From: Roseimicrobium gellanilyticum
Lineage (GTDB): Bacteria > Verrucomicrobiota > Verrucomicrobiia > Verrucomicrobiales > Verrucomicrobiaceae
Assembly (NCBI RefSeq): GCF_003315205.1
Contig: NZ_QNRR01000003.1
Coordinates: 585,031-649,030, forward strand
DNA: 64,000 nucleotides
Direction of reading: 5' to 3'
The first letter of the stretch is position 1, and every line of letters starts with the position of its first letter. Shown in pieces: positions 51,588 through 60,554 of this stretch. The position numbers and the translations under genes were made by a program. A model generated the notes under the pieces. It saw only the letters and a program-made list of their open reading frames with translations, was not told the DNA's origin and ran no database searches.

Positions 51588-53616
51588 ATGCTGCGACTCC
51601 TCTGCTTCCTCGCCTGCGGCTTCGGTCTGAGAGCTGGCGCTGCTCCTGACCACACGACAACACCCATGCGTCCCCTGCCCAAGGCAGTCACCGGGACGCT
51701 TCCTGAAGGACCAGCCTACTACGTCGACCCCTCCAAGGGCGACGATACACAACCCGGAACCAGGGAAAAACCGTGGAAGTCACTCAAGCATGGGACCCGC
51801 CAGCTGAAGGCCGGCGAGACGCTCGTGCTTCGCGCGGGCACTTACTATGAAAGGGTGTCCCTCACTCGCTCAGGCACGGAGGAGAAGCCCATCACCATCA
51901 CTTCGCATCCAGGAGAGCTGGCAGTGATCGACGGTGGTTTGCGCGAATTCCTTGAGGAACCAGCGAAGAGCTGGGAACCATTCGCAGGTGGAGCGGAAGG
52001 CGAGTATGTCTCCACGAAGTCGTATCTTCATCTCGACGACCGCAAACCGCCGCGTCAGTTCCTGCCAGCCTCGTGGGAGCCCATGTGGGGCATCGAGGAT
52101 GAGCGGCCGCTGGTCCTGGGAAACTTCGCGGGCTCCATGGTGCCGCTGCACGGATATCGCACCGTCGCAGACCTCCGCGCCACCAATGAGCTGTGGAAGG
52201 GCGACAAAAAGGACATGCGTGACGACGGTCTCTACTGCGGTCCCGGGATGTGGTTCAATCGCGAGACCGGTCGCATCCACATCCGGCTGGCGCACCATCA
52301 ACTGGAAGGCCTGGGGGACCGTGCCTATCGCGGCGAGACCGATCCACGCAAAACTGCCTCTCGTGATCGCAGTCGGATTTGGCGATGACGTGTGGCGGAT
52401 GTCCGGCCTCAAGCATGTACACGTGAAGAACCTCGTCTTCCGTGGCGCCACAGGCAGCCCCATGCTCCACGTGTACGGCTGTGAGCAGATCATACTCGAT
52501 CATCTCACCGTGTATGGCGGCTTTCCCGGGCTGTTGCTCAATGCCTCAAAGGACATCCGCATGACCCACTCCGCTTTTCGAGGACTGGCAGCACCCTGGA
52601 CTTCGCGTGCTCACATGAAATATCGCGGCACGGCATCCTATCAAATCGTGCTACAGGACAATCAGCCGGTGAATGAGAACATCGAGTTCGCGTGGTGCGA
52701 GTTCACCGATGATCACGACTGTGCCTTCCTGCGCTTCGCGAAGGGCCTCCAGTTCCACCACAACTTTGTGGACAACTTCAATGATGATGGATTGGAGTGT
52801 GGGCCCAAATTGCGTGACCACACGCTCTTCATCTACCAGAACCGCATCGGCGCGTGCCTGGGAACCTTTCAGCAGCACGAGATGAACAAGGATGAATCAC
52901 CGCTGGATCATGATGCAAAGACCGGGGTCTTTATCTACCGCAATGTGATCGACTCCCGGAAGGGAGTGTACTATCACGTACCATCTGAGCCGGATCCCAG
53001 CGGTGATTTTCTTCATCACGAAGGCGCGCTCGTAGGCGACCACGGTGGTCCCATCTGGCCCGTGATGCATGTGTATCACAACACCATCCTGCGCAGAGGG
53101 CCGGTATTCCGGGACTATTTCCTCTTCGGGCTGGGTGCTCAGGGGCTGAATCACACCGAGCGGGAGGTGTACAACAACATCTTCGTGCAATGGGACAAGG
53201 TTCCCGGCACGGGATTCGCCGGCATCAAGGAAGCAGGCCAGCTCCGCGAGGCGGGAAACATCCTGTGGGGCGTGAAGGATGGTCCGACACAGACTCAGGC
53301 AGCTTTCAGTAAATTCCGCAGCTCACCCATGTTTGTATCCAGTCAGAAGCGGTACGAGCCGGGATGGACCACTCATGACCGGGTGGTGGATCCGGGGCTC
53401 ACGCGAGTACCGAACAAGGCCTCCGACGTGGTGGATGCCACCTTGCGCACCACCAGTGCCGCCATCGACAGTGGCTACGGCATTCCCGCCGAATGGCCGG
53501 ATTCGTTGCGAGCGTGGGAGCGTGAGAAGCCAGATGTGGGAGCATTGCCGTTGGAAGTCCAGCCTTGGGGTGTCGGCGTGGACGAACGAATCCCGCTCTT
53601 TGGCGAAGCTCCATGA
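51588..53616 (+). pseudogene. Secreted right-handed beta-helix protein, frameshifted near 52355
   Basis: The frame from ATG 51588 encodes a signal peptide (MLRLLCFLACGFGLRAGA) and the start of a parallel beta-helix protein (PAYYVDPSKGDDTQPGTREKPW, LVLRAGTYYERV). It ends at 52388 because of a one-base shift at CAAAAC (about 52350-52355). From there the other frame continues the protein (KLPLVIAVGFGDDVWRMSGL ... GALPLEVQPWGV) to 53616. With one A fewer, a ~675-residue protein results. Repeated segments such as NIEFAWCEFTDDHDC and HHNFVDNFNDDG fit beta-helix rungs of polysaccharide lyases or right-handed beta-helix proteins. Sequencing error is possible. Confidence 0.7.
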
Positions 53617-53617
53617 A

Positions 53618-54028
53618 TCAGCCTTGATCCAAAAAACGCGCCCGCAACTCCGGCGTGGGGATCATGCAGGTGTCCTTTTTGCCAAACCACCGATACCGGT
53701 TCCTTGCGATGAGCTTGTAGATGGGATCACGCACAAACCGCGGCAGAACAATCGCTCCGTAAAACAGAGGCCACGCACCACCCAGGTGACGAGCCACACG
53801 CAAAGCGGCTGTGCTTTCACTGTACGCGCAATCGTTCTCCACCAGCACGAAGCTATCAAGCTGCGAGGGATTGAGTCCATGCTTCTGCATCAACTCCTGA
53901 CCCACCGGTGACTGCAACGAGGCAAAGCGAAACACGCCACGAGGATCCCTCTCGATGATGAAACGCACCGCCCAGGCGCACAGATTGCAGACGCCGTCGA
54001 AAAGGATGATGGGCGGGGAAGAGTTCAA
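53618..54028 (-). CDS. DCC-family (DUF393) thiol-disulfide oxidoreductase-like protein
   Basis: A 136-residue protein with the family signature FDGVCNLCAWAVRFI near residue 10, where a CxxC pair sits in a thioredoxin-like fold, and LFYGAIVLPRFVRDPIYKLIA further on. It ends RYRWFGKKDTC. The function of the family is unproven. It converges with the beta-helix gene across one base. Confidence 0.88.
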   Translation of the reverse strand: MNSSPPIILFDGVCNLCAWAVRFIIERDPRGVFRFASLQSPVGQELMQKHGLNPSQLDSFVLVENDCAYSESTAALRVARHLGGAWPLFYGAIVLPRFVRDPIYKLIARNRYRWFGKKDTCMIPTPELRARFLDQG

Positions 54029-54070
54029 AGGAGCTTTTCAGGAATGGATACGCTCGAGTCACCGGTCTCA

Positions 54071-54151
54071 ATTTATGATTTTTGATTGATGATTTTTGAT
54101 TTGGTCAGAACGGCAGCCGAAATCATCAATCACAAATCAAAAATCATAAAT
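54071..54151. repeat. AT-rich inverted repeat of the ATTTTTGATT type
   Basis: ATTTATGATTTTTGATT (54071-54087) is repeated exactly inverted at 54135-54151, with further GATTTTTGATT and AATCATCAATCA units between. It lies 2 bp beyond the glnD stop. It could end glnD transcription as a weak AT stem, or be a dispersed repeat. Confidence 0.6.
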
Positions 54152-54153
54152 GA

Positions 54154-56922
54154 TCAGTTTCCGTTCGCGAATACAGCCTGCTCCAGCTTCTCCCTGAGCG
54201 CTTCAAGCAACACCTTGTCCGCGACCTTCTTGCCCGCCTTGTCCTGCACGTAGATGGAATCAAGCGCGACCCCCTTCTCCGTGTTGATGCGTGCGTGGCA
54301 GATATTCAGCCCGGCCTGGCCGATATGGCGAAATACGTCATAGAGCAGACCGATGCGGTCGAGCGCCTGGAGTTCAATCACGGTGTAGTCCGGGCTGATG
54401 AGATGATTGAAGTGCACTCGTTGTGGCACTTCAGCAGCCATCTCCTCGAGCCCCTTGAAGGGCTTGCGTACTTCAGCAATGGCCTTGCTGAAGTCGAAGG
54501 TGTGCGTCTCGAATGCCTCCTCGATGCTGGACTTGATGCGCGCCTTCGTGCGGTCGTTGCTGACCGGCGTGAAGTCCGTGCGGCATACACGGAAGATATC
54601 CAGCACCGTATCGTCCTGCCTCTGGTACAAGTCCGCCGCGAGAATGGTGATGCCTTGCGCGGCCAGTGCACCGGCCACGCGCGCCAGCAGCAGGTGACGG
54701 TCCCATGAGACGACGATGAGCTCGCTGCACCCCTGCTCGGGATGATCGATCCAGAAGAGTTCAGGCAGCAGGCTGTCGCCCGGCTTGCCTTTGACCAGCT
54801 TCTCAAAGAACTGCCGGTACACCTGGATGTGCTGCACGATGGTATCTGCGCTGCGGAAGTTGAAATAACTGCGCGGCATCTTCTCGAAGTGCGCGGCAAT
54901 TTCCAGGTCATAGCTGGAATCGAGCTTGCGATGCACCTCGCCTTGCAGCTCCTTCAGCGGGGCACTGACGCTGCGCACGTAGTCGGACGGATCGTTCAGG
55001 TACCGGATGGTGCTGTGATACAGGTGGAGCAGCAGGCTTTCCTTCCACGAGTTCCAGCTCTTGTCGCTCGTGCCACGGGAGTCGGCATGCGTCATGACCA
55101 GCAGCGTATCGAGCTGCTGCTTGTTTCTCACGATGGCTGCGAACTCCGAAATGACCTTGGGATCATCCAGGTTCTTCGTCGTCGCGGTACGGTACAGCGT
55201 GAGGTGATGGTCGATGAGGAACATCAGCAGCCTGCGGCGAGCGCCCTTGATCGACAGGCGGCGGCAGACGCGGTCGGCCAGCAGGGCACTGGCATCTGAG
55301 TGGGTCTCGGTATTCTCCGCACGTCCGGAGTCATGCAAGATCAGCGCGAGATAAAGGATGAAGGGATCCTGCACCTCATGGAAGAGCTGCTGGAAGAACT
55401 CCATGCCCCGCTTCGGCGTGCCGGCGAGTTCATCGAGTTTGTCGATGGTTCGCAGCGTGTGCTCATCCGCCGGATAGCGGTGGAAGAATTCATGCTGCAC
55501 CAGATTGGTCAGCGCTCCAAACTCCGGCAGGTAGCGCCCCAGGAAACCCACGCGATGCATCTGGCGGAGAACACGGGCCACGTCCCCCTTCTGGCTGAGG
55601 ATGGCCTCGAAACTCTCACGCGCCGCCTTGTTGTAGCGGAAGACGCGATTGATGAGCGCCCAGTTCTTCTGCACGAGCTGGAAAAGCTCCGGGCTCAGCC
55701 TCAGGTGGCGCTGCTGTGTGTGCACAAAGAGGCGCATGAGCCGCGGTGGATCCTCCTTGAAAATGTCATCCTCCTGCGGGTGGATGCGCTCGTCCCGGCT
55801 GATGAAACCATCGAAGCGCTCCACAGGCTTTTCCGTACGGCGGAGAAGACGGGCCACCAGGCTGGGCTTCTCTTCCGCAAGCGCCTGGAGGTGGAAGCGA
55901 TCCATCAGCTCATTGCCACGGTGCAGCAGGCAGCCGCTGTGGGTGTAGTACTCCCGCATGAAGTACTCAATCCGCTGCAGAATCTTCTTCTGCGGGTACT
56001 CCAGATTCGTCGCCACCACACCTTGAAGACGCAGCGTGAGAATGTCGCTCTCGCGTCCCTCGATGTAATGAAGCTCATTGCGGACCCGCAGGATGAAGTC
56101 GTAGGCACGCTCCATCTCGCGAACAGCATTCGCGGGGAAAATGCCCAGCTTCACCAGATCACGTAGATTCGTGGTGCGGTGCTTCGCGTAGGACATCCAC
56201 AGGGCATTGTGATAATCGCGCAGGCCACCGCAGCCATTCTTCACATTGGGTTCCTGCACGGAGGGCGTGCCCTCGTACTTGGCGTGGCGCGCGAGCAGAT
56301 CCTGCTGGCGGAGCAGGAGGAACTGCGTCTCCTTGCCGTCCATGCACTCCTTGTCATAGCGGCGCTTGAGCTCCTGGTACGGCTCCTCATTCCCCGCGAC
56401 GAGGCGCGCCTCGATAAGGGCGGTCTTCACATCATTCTTCTCATTTGCCAGAGAGAGCGTGTCTCCCACGGTGCGGGTCGACTTATCCCCTACCGCCAGG
56501 CGGAGGTCGAACATGGTGGTGATGAAGGCCGTGATGAAGGGACCGAGCGCCGTCGGGACCTTGGTCCCGTTTCCACTGAGCAGGAAAAGCAGATCCACAT
56601 CACTCTGCGGATTCATATGGCGGCGACCGTAGCCGCCGGTGGCCACCAGGCTGATCTTCAGGCTCCTGGCCTCCGCCGCATCTTCTCGCAGGAGGAGCTC
56701 GTTCCAGAGGTGCTTCAGCAGCACATCGATGAAGTCCGAGCGCATCTCACAGATCTCCACGCCGCCTCCTCCGGCCTTGTGCATCATGCGGATACGGGCT
56801 TCCTCAATCTTCCGGAAGCGCTTGAACGTGCGGAGAATTTCCGCGGGTGAGCGGGGTTTTCCGGTGGTATTGGCCAGCGCTTCTCGCGCACGGGTGGAGA
56901 GTTTCTTGACGAGCTGGGCCAT
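54154..56922 (-). CDS. glnD: PII uridylyltransferase / uridylyl-removing enzyme
   Basis: A 922-residue sensor of glutamine that adds UMP to or removes it from PII. The nucleotidyltransferase motif is GGYGRRHMNPQSDVDLLFL with Gly-Gly at 96-97 and Asp108/Asp110. A GlnD linker follows (PNVKNGCGGLRDYHNALW). The HD hydrolase region has LHDSGRAENTETHSD, where the usual HDIGK-type motif is changed, though His-Asp remains. Two C-terminal ACT domains are seen (LIVVSWDRHLLLARVAGALA and ELQALDRIGLLYDVFRHIGQ). Its target Tyr51 exists in the PII protein at 28399. The apt gene lies 48 bp upstream on the same strand. Confidence 0.95.
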   Translation of the reverse strand: MAQLVKKLSTRAREALANTTGKPRSPAEILRTFKRFRKIEEARIRMMHKAGGGGVEICEMRSDFIDVLLKHLWNELLLREDAAEARSLKISLVATGGYGRRHMNPQSDVDLLFLLSGNGTKVPTALGPFITAFITTMFDLRLAVGDKSTRTVGDTLSLANEKNDVKTALIEARLVAGNEEPYQELKRRYDKECMDGKETQFLLLRQQDLLARHAKYEGTPSVQEPNVKNGCGGLRDYHNALWMSYAKHRTTNLRDLVKLGIFPANAVREMERAYDFILRVRNELHYIEGRESDILTLRLQGVVATNLEYPQKKILQRIEYFMREYYTHSGCLLHRGNELMDRFHLQALAEEKPSLVARLLRRTEKPVERFDGFISRDERIHPQEDDIFKEDPPRLMRLFVHTQQRHLRLSPELFQLVQKNWALINRVFRYNKAARESFEAILSQKGDVARVLRQMHRVGFLGRYLPEFGALTNLVQHEFFHRYPADEHTLRTIDKLDELAGTPKRGMEFFQQLFHEVQDPFILYLALILHDSGRAENTETHSDASALLADRVCRRLSIKGARRRLLMFLIDHHLTLYRTATTKNLDDPKVISEFAAIVRNKQQLDTLLVMTHADSRGTSDKSWNSWKESLLLHLYHSTIRYLNDPSDYVRSVSAPLKELQGEVHRKLDSSYDLEIAAHFEKMPRSYFNFRSADTIVQHIQVYRQFFEKLVKGKPGDSLLPELFWIDHPEQGCSELIVVSWDRHLLLARVAGALAAQGITILAADLYQRQDDTVLDIFRVCRTDFTPVSNDRTKARIKSSIEEAFETHTFDFSKAIAEVRKPFKGLEEMAAEVPQRVHFNHLISPDYTVIELQALDRIGLLYDVFRHIGQAGLNICHARINTEKGVALDSIYVQDKAGKKVADKVLLEALREKLEQAVFANGN

Positions 56923-56970
56923 GTACCGATTTGAGGAAGAAAGACGAGGGCGGCGTGTCAGCGGGACCCC

Positions 56971-57504
56971 TCAAAAGGTCACCACTGCCTGCACCGGCCC
57001 AAAGGGCTCCAACTTGCCACGACCGTGGAGAAAAGCCAGCTCGATGAAGAACACGGACCCCAGGACATTGGCCCCGGTCTGCTGGAGCAAGGTAAGCGCG
57101 GCTCCGGCAGTGCCACCGGTGGCCAGAAGATCATCTGCAAGCAGCACATTTTCATTCGGTTGCACCGCGTCTTCATGCATCTCCAGGCAGGCGGATCCAT
57201 ACTCCAGAGCATAGTCCACCCCCCGGGTGCGCCAGGGGAGCTTGCCCTTCTTCCGGGCAGGAACAAAACCACAGCCGAGGCGGGCGGCCAGCGGCGCGCC
57301 GAAGATGAAGCCTCGGGCATCGATGCCCACCACCTTGTCCACACGCTGGCCCTCCACCGCCTCCGCCATGGCGTCCAAGGCCAGATTCAGCAGTTTCCCA
57401 TCTGCCAGCACAGGGGTGATGTCCTTAAAAAGGACGCCCGGCTGGGGAAAATCAGGGACATCACGGATGGCATCTCGCAGACGTTGAAGGGAAGAAGGTG
57501 ACAT
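56971..57504 (-). CDS. apt: Adenine phosphoribosyltransferase
   Basis: A 177-residue purine-salvage enzyme making AMP from adenine and PRPP. The family start DVPDFPQPGVLFKDITPVL, VGIDARGFIFGAPLAARLG, FVPARKKGKLPW and the PRPP loop VLLADDLLATGGTAGA are all present. Length is typical. It is on the minus strand upstream of glnD and divergent from the ccsA/hemX-like gene. Confidence 0.95.
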   Translation of the reverse strand: MSPSSLQRLRDAIRDVPDFPQPGVLFKDITPVLADGKLLNLALDAMAEAVEGQRVDKVVGIDARGFIFGAPLAARLGCGFVPARKKGKLPWRTRGVDYALEYGSACLEMHEDAVQPNENVLLADDLLATGGTAGAALTLLQQTGANVLGSVFFIELAFLHGRGKLEPFGPVQAVVTF

Positions 57505-57643
57505 GGGGCGCTATGGTGCATGAGCGAAGCGAGCCCGCAAGCACGTAAGCATTTGTGTGGAGTGGGCCTGCCCAATCCTCCCGGTAGAAAAAGCCGGGCG
57601 GACTGGCGGCCCGCCCCACCCTGTGCCAGATTGTCCGTCCCCC

Positions 57644-58432
57644 ATGGAACCCGCCCGCCTCTATCTGCTCCTCTCCACGTTTTCCTTCGTGGCGGGGCTC
57701 GTGCATGCGATTGCGGCCATCCGGGCCGGAAAGTGGCAGGAGAACCGGTGGCATGTGATTCCCATGGCACTGGGGTTCCTCTTCCAGACCCTCTTCCTCT
57801 ATGAGCGGGTGAAGGTGCATGGCCACTGTCCGCGGACGAACCTGCTGGAAATCTACGTCTTCATCGGCTGGTCCTTGGTACTGCTCTACTTCGCCGTGGG
57901 CACGGCCTACCGCCTGTCCCTGCTGGGCGTCTTCACCGCCCCGTTGCTGGCGGGACTGCAGACCCTGGTCCTCTTCTCCCCCATGCCGCCGCCCTCGGCC
58001 AAGGTGCTGGCGTCCAAGGTGAACCCCTGGCTGGAGATGCACGCCTCCCTGGCGCTGATGTCCTACGCGGCCTTTGCCCTCGCCTGTGTGACCGGGGTGA
58101 TGTTCCTCATGCAGGACTTCCTGTTGAAGAGGCACCGCATTCACGCCCTCTTCCACCAACTGCCGCCCATCCAGAAACTGTCCCGGGCAGTGGTGCGCAT
58201 GGTGGCGCTCGGCGTGGCACTGCTGAGTGTGGCCATGGTGTTCACGTTCAAGATTGTCGACCCCATCCCCGCCTCGAAGCTCTACGTGGGCTGGGGTATT
58301 CTGGCCTTTTACGCGGTGATCCTCCTGCTCATGTGGTTTCACACGCTTGGCTCGCGCCACACAGCCTGGCTGGCAGTCCTCGGATTTGCCGCGCCCGTGC
58401 TGTCCCTCTGGGTCGTAACCTCCCGCTCCTAG
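57644..58432 (+). CDS. CcsA/HemX-like cytochrome c assembly membrane protein
   Basis: A 262-residue protein with about eight TM helices from ATG 57644 (MEPARLYLLLSTFSF). It has FLYERVKVHGHCPRTNLLEIYVF and WLEMHASLALMSYAAFALA, typical of the CcsA/HemX family, in which conserved histidines bind heme. The classical WAN-type Trp-rich WWD motif is not obvious, so HemX-like fits better. It lies 54 bp before hemA, as hemX does in several phyla, and probably influences tetrapyrrole synthesis or heme transport. Confidence 0.8.
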   Translation: MEPARLYLLLSTFSFVAGLVHAIAAIRAGKWQENRWHVIPMALGFLFQTLFLYERVKVHGHCPRTNLLEIYVFIGWSLVLLYFAVGTAYRLSLLGVFTAPLLAGLQTLVLFSPMPPPSAKVLASKVNPWLEMHASLALMSYAAFALACVTGVMFLMQDFLLKRHRIHALFHQLPPIQKLSRAVVRMVALGVALLSVAMVFTFKIVDPIPASKLYVGWGILAFYAVILLLMWFHTLGSRHTAWLAVLGFAAPVLSLWVVTSRS

Positions 58433-58486
58433 ACCCGCCAGCCCCTCCTTCAGTCTCAGTCTCGCCCGCTCCGCCCACCCGACTCC

Positions 58487-59581
58487 ATGCTTCTCTGCTT
58501 AGGCTTGAATCATCGCACAACTCCCATTGAGTTGCGCGAACGGCTGGCTTTTGCCGAGAGCAAGCAACCGGAGGCCGCCCTGCAAATTCAGGGACTCAAG
58601 GGCTTTGAGGAAAGCGTGGTGCTCTCCACCTGCAATCGCGTGGAGCTTTTTGCCTCGTGTGATGATGCCTATGGCGATGGCGCCCTCGATGTGCTCTTCG
58701 GCTACCTCGTGGACCACTTCCAGCTCACCCATGCCCAACGCGACGCGCTGAGCTGCTACCGACTCGCGCAGGCGGATGCGGCACGGCACCTCTTCCGCGT
58801 GGTGAGCGGCCTGGACTCCATGGTGCTGGGGGAGACGGAAATCTTCGGCCAGGTGAAGTCGGCCTACGACACGGCACTGAAAACCGGTACCACGGGCCGC
58901 ATGCTGAACAAGCTGTTCCAGCGCGCCTTCAGCGTCGGCAAGCAGGTGCGCAATGAAACGAACATCCAGCGTGGCTCCACCTCCGTGGGCAGCGTGGCGG
59001 TGGATGTGGCGGCGAAGATTTTTGGCAGCCTCAAGGATTGCCGCGTGCTGCTCATTGGCGCCGGGGAGATGAGCCGCACCTGCGCCCAGAGCCTGCTCTC
59101 CCGCGGGGCGAAGAGCATCATCATCTCCAACCGCTCCCATGACCGCGCGGTGGAACTCGCCAAGGAAATGGGCGGCGAGGCCCTGCGCTTCGAAAGCTGG
59201 GAACGCGCGGTGCATGAAGTGGACATCATCATCAGCAGCACCAGCGCACCGCACTTCGTGGTGACCCCGGAACTGGTGGGGCCCACGATGCGTCGCCGCC
59301 ACGGACGCCCCCTTTTCATCATCGACATCGCCGTGCCGCGCGACGTGGATCCTCGGGTCAATGATATTGAGGACGTGTACCTCTACGACATGGACGCGCT
59401 GAAGCTCATCGCGGACGAAGGTCGCCGTGACCGCGAGCGCGCTCTGGCGCAGTGCGAGGAAATCATCGAAGAGCAGTTGCGGAAGTTCGGCTATCACGAA
59501 GATTCGCCCCCCCTCCCGGTGACCGTCACCCGGCTGCCGGACCCGCCCCTGAATCTCGAAACCCCGCATCTGGAACCTTGA
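58487..59581 (+). CDS. hemA: Glutamyl-tRNA reductase
   Basis: A 364-residue enzyme making glutamate-1-semialdehyde from Glu-tRNA(Glu), the first step of C5 tetrapyrrole synthesis. It starts MLLCLGLNHRTTPIELRERL. The catalytic Cys49 lies in VVLSTCNRVELF. GLDSMVLGETEIFGQVK, RNETNIQRGSTSVGSVAVD and the NADPH-binding LLIGAGEMSRTCAQSL follow. The stop overlaps the TTG start of hemC. hemL is not in the window. Confidence 0.95.
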   Translation: MLLCLGLNHRTTPIELRERLAFAESKQPEAALQIQGLKGFEESVVLSTCNRVELFASCDDAYGDGALDVLFGYLVDHFQLTHAQRDALSCYRLAQADAARHLFRVVSGLDSMVLGETEIFGQVKSAYDTALKTGTTGRMLNKLFQRAFSVGKQVRNETNIQRGSTSVGSVAVDVAAKIFGSLKDCRVLLIGAGEMSRTCAQSLLSRGAKSIIISNRSHDRAVELAKEMGGEALRFESWERAVHEVDIIISSTSAPHFVVTPELVGPTMRRRHGRPLFIIDIAVPRDVDPRVNDIEDVYLYDMDALKLIADEGRRDRERALAQCEEIIEEQLRKFGYHEDSPPLPVTVTRLPDPPLNLETPHLEP

Positions 59582-60525
59582 ACGAAAAAGCGCTCATCCT
59601 CGGCACGCGTGGCAGTGAACTCGCCCTCTGCCAGGCAGACATGGTGACTGCCGCCCTGCAGCAGGCTCATCCCACGCTCAAGATTGAACGTCGCATCATT
59701 GCCACCTCCGGCGACAAGCGGCCGGATCTGCGCTTCAGCGAGTTCAACCAGGTGGCCCATGTCGACAAGGGCATCTTCATCAAGGAACTGGAGATGGCAC
59801 TGGAGTCGGGTGAAATCGACTTTGCCGTGCACAGTCTCAAAGACGTGCCGAGTGATCTTGCGAAGGGATTTGCCATCGCCGCCGTGCTGCCGCGTGCAAA
59901 TACCGAAGATGTGCTGCTGACTCGCGACGGCTACACCTTGGATACGCTTCCCGCCGGTGCCAAGATCGGCACCAGCAGTGTGCGACGCCAGCGCATGATC
60001 AAATGGCGCCGGCCGGACGTCGTCGCAGAAGAGATCCGCGGCAACGTGCCCACGCGCGTACGCAAGCTCTTCGCGCCCTCGCAACTCGATGGCATCCTGT
60101 TGGCACGCGCTGGCCTGGAGCGTCTGGGTCTGCTGAAGGGTGACGCCGTGCAACTCGATGGGCAGACCATCCCTGCGACCATTCTTGGCGGAGATGACTT
60201 CCTACCCGCCGCAGGACAAGGCGCGATCGGAATTGAGATTCGCGACGGTGATGAAACCACCCGCACAGTACTGCAGGCCATTAATGACTCGGTGACCTTT
60301 GCCAGCGTGCAGGCGGAACGTGAATTCCTGCGCCTTCTCGGCGCTGGATGCCAGACACCCGTGGGCGCACGCACTTCCGTGAGCGGCGAGAGTCTGCACA
60401 TGCGCGTCCTTGTCTTCTCCGAAAAGAATGCGGAAGCCAAGCCGGTGGATCTGGAGGCGACAGGCTCCATGTCAGACCCTCTCGCACTGGCGACGGACCT
60501 CGCCGGCAAGGTACAGAAAGCTTAA
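59578..60525 (+). CDS. hemC: Porphobilinogen deaminase (hydroxymethylbilane synthase)
   Basis: A 315-residue enzyme starting at TTG 59578, which overlaps the hemA stop (TTGA) and gives the family N-terminus LNEKALILGTRGSELALCQA. A longer upstream frame would run inside hemA and is rejected. Catalytic Asp89 is in HSLKDVP, GTSSVRRQ (131-138) and EIRGNVPTR bind the cofactor, and Cys258 in LLGAGCQTPVGA holds the dipyrromethane cofactor. Coupled translation with hemA is likely. Confidence 0.93.
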   Translation: MNEKALILGTRGSELALCQADMVTAALQQAHPTLKIERRIIATSGDKRPDLRFSEFNQVAHVDKGIFIKELEMALESGEIDFAVHSLKDVPSDLAKGFAIAAVLPRANTEDVLLTRDGYTLDTLPAGAKIGTSSVRRQRMIKWRRPDVVAEEIRGNVPTRVRKLFAPSQLDGILLARAGLERLGLLKGDAVQLDGQTIPATILGGDDFLPAAGQGAIGIEIRDGDETTRTVLQAINDSVTFASVQAEREFLRLLGAGCQTPVGARTSVSGESLHMRVLVFSEKNAEAKPVDLEATGSMSDPLALATDLAGKVQKA

Positions 60526-60554
60526 CTCAGACTTTTCATTTTCCCTTCATCATC

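Noticed and set aside
59452..59577. Upstream extension of hemC inside hemA
   Set aside because: The sequence is out-of-frame hemA; the TTG at 59578 overlapping the hemA stop gives the exact HemC N-terminus.
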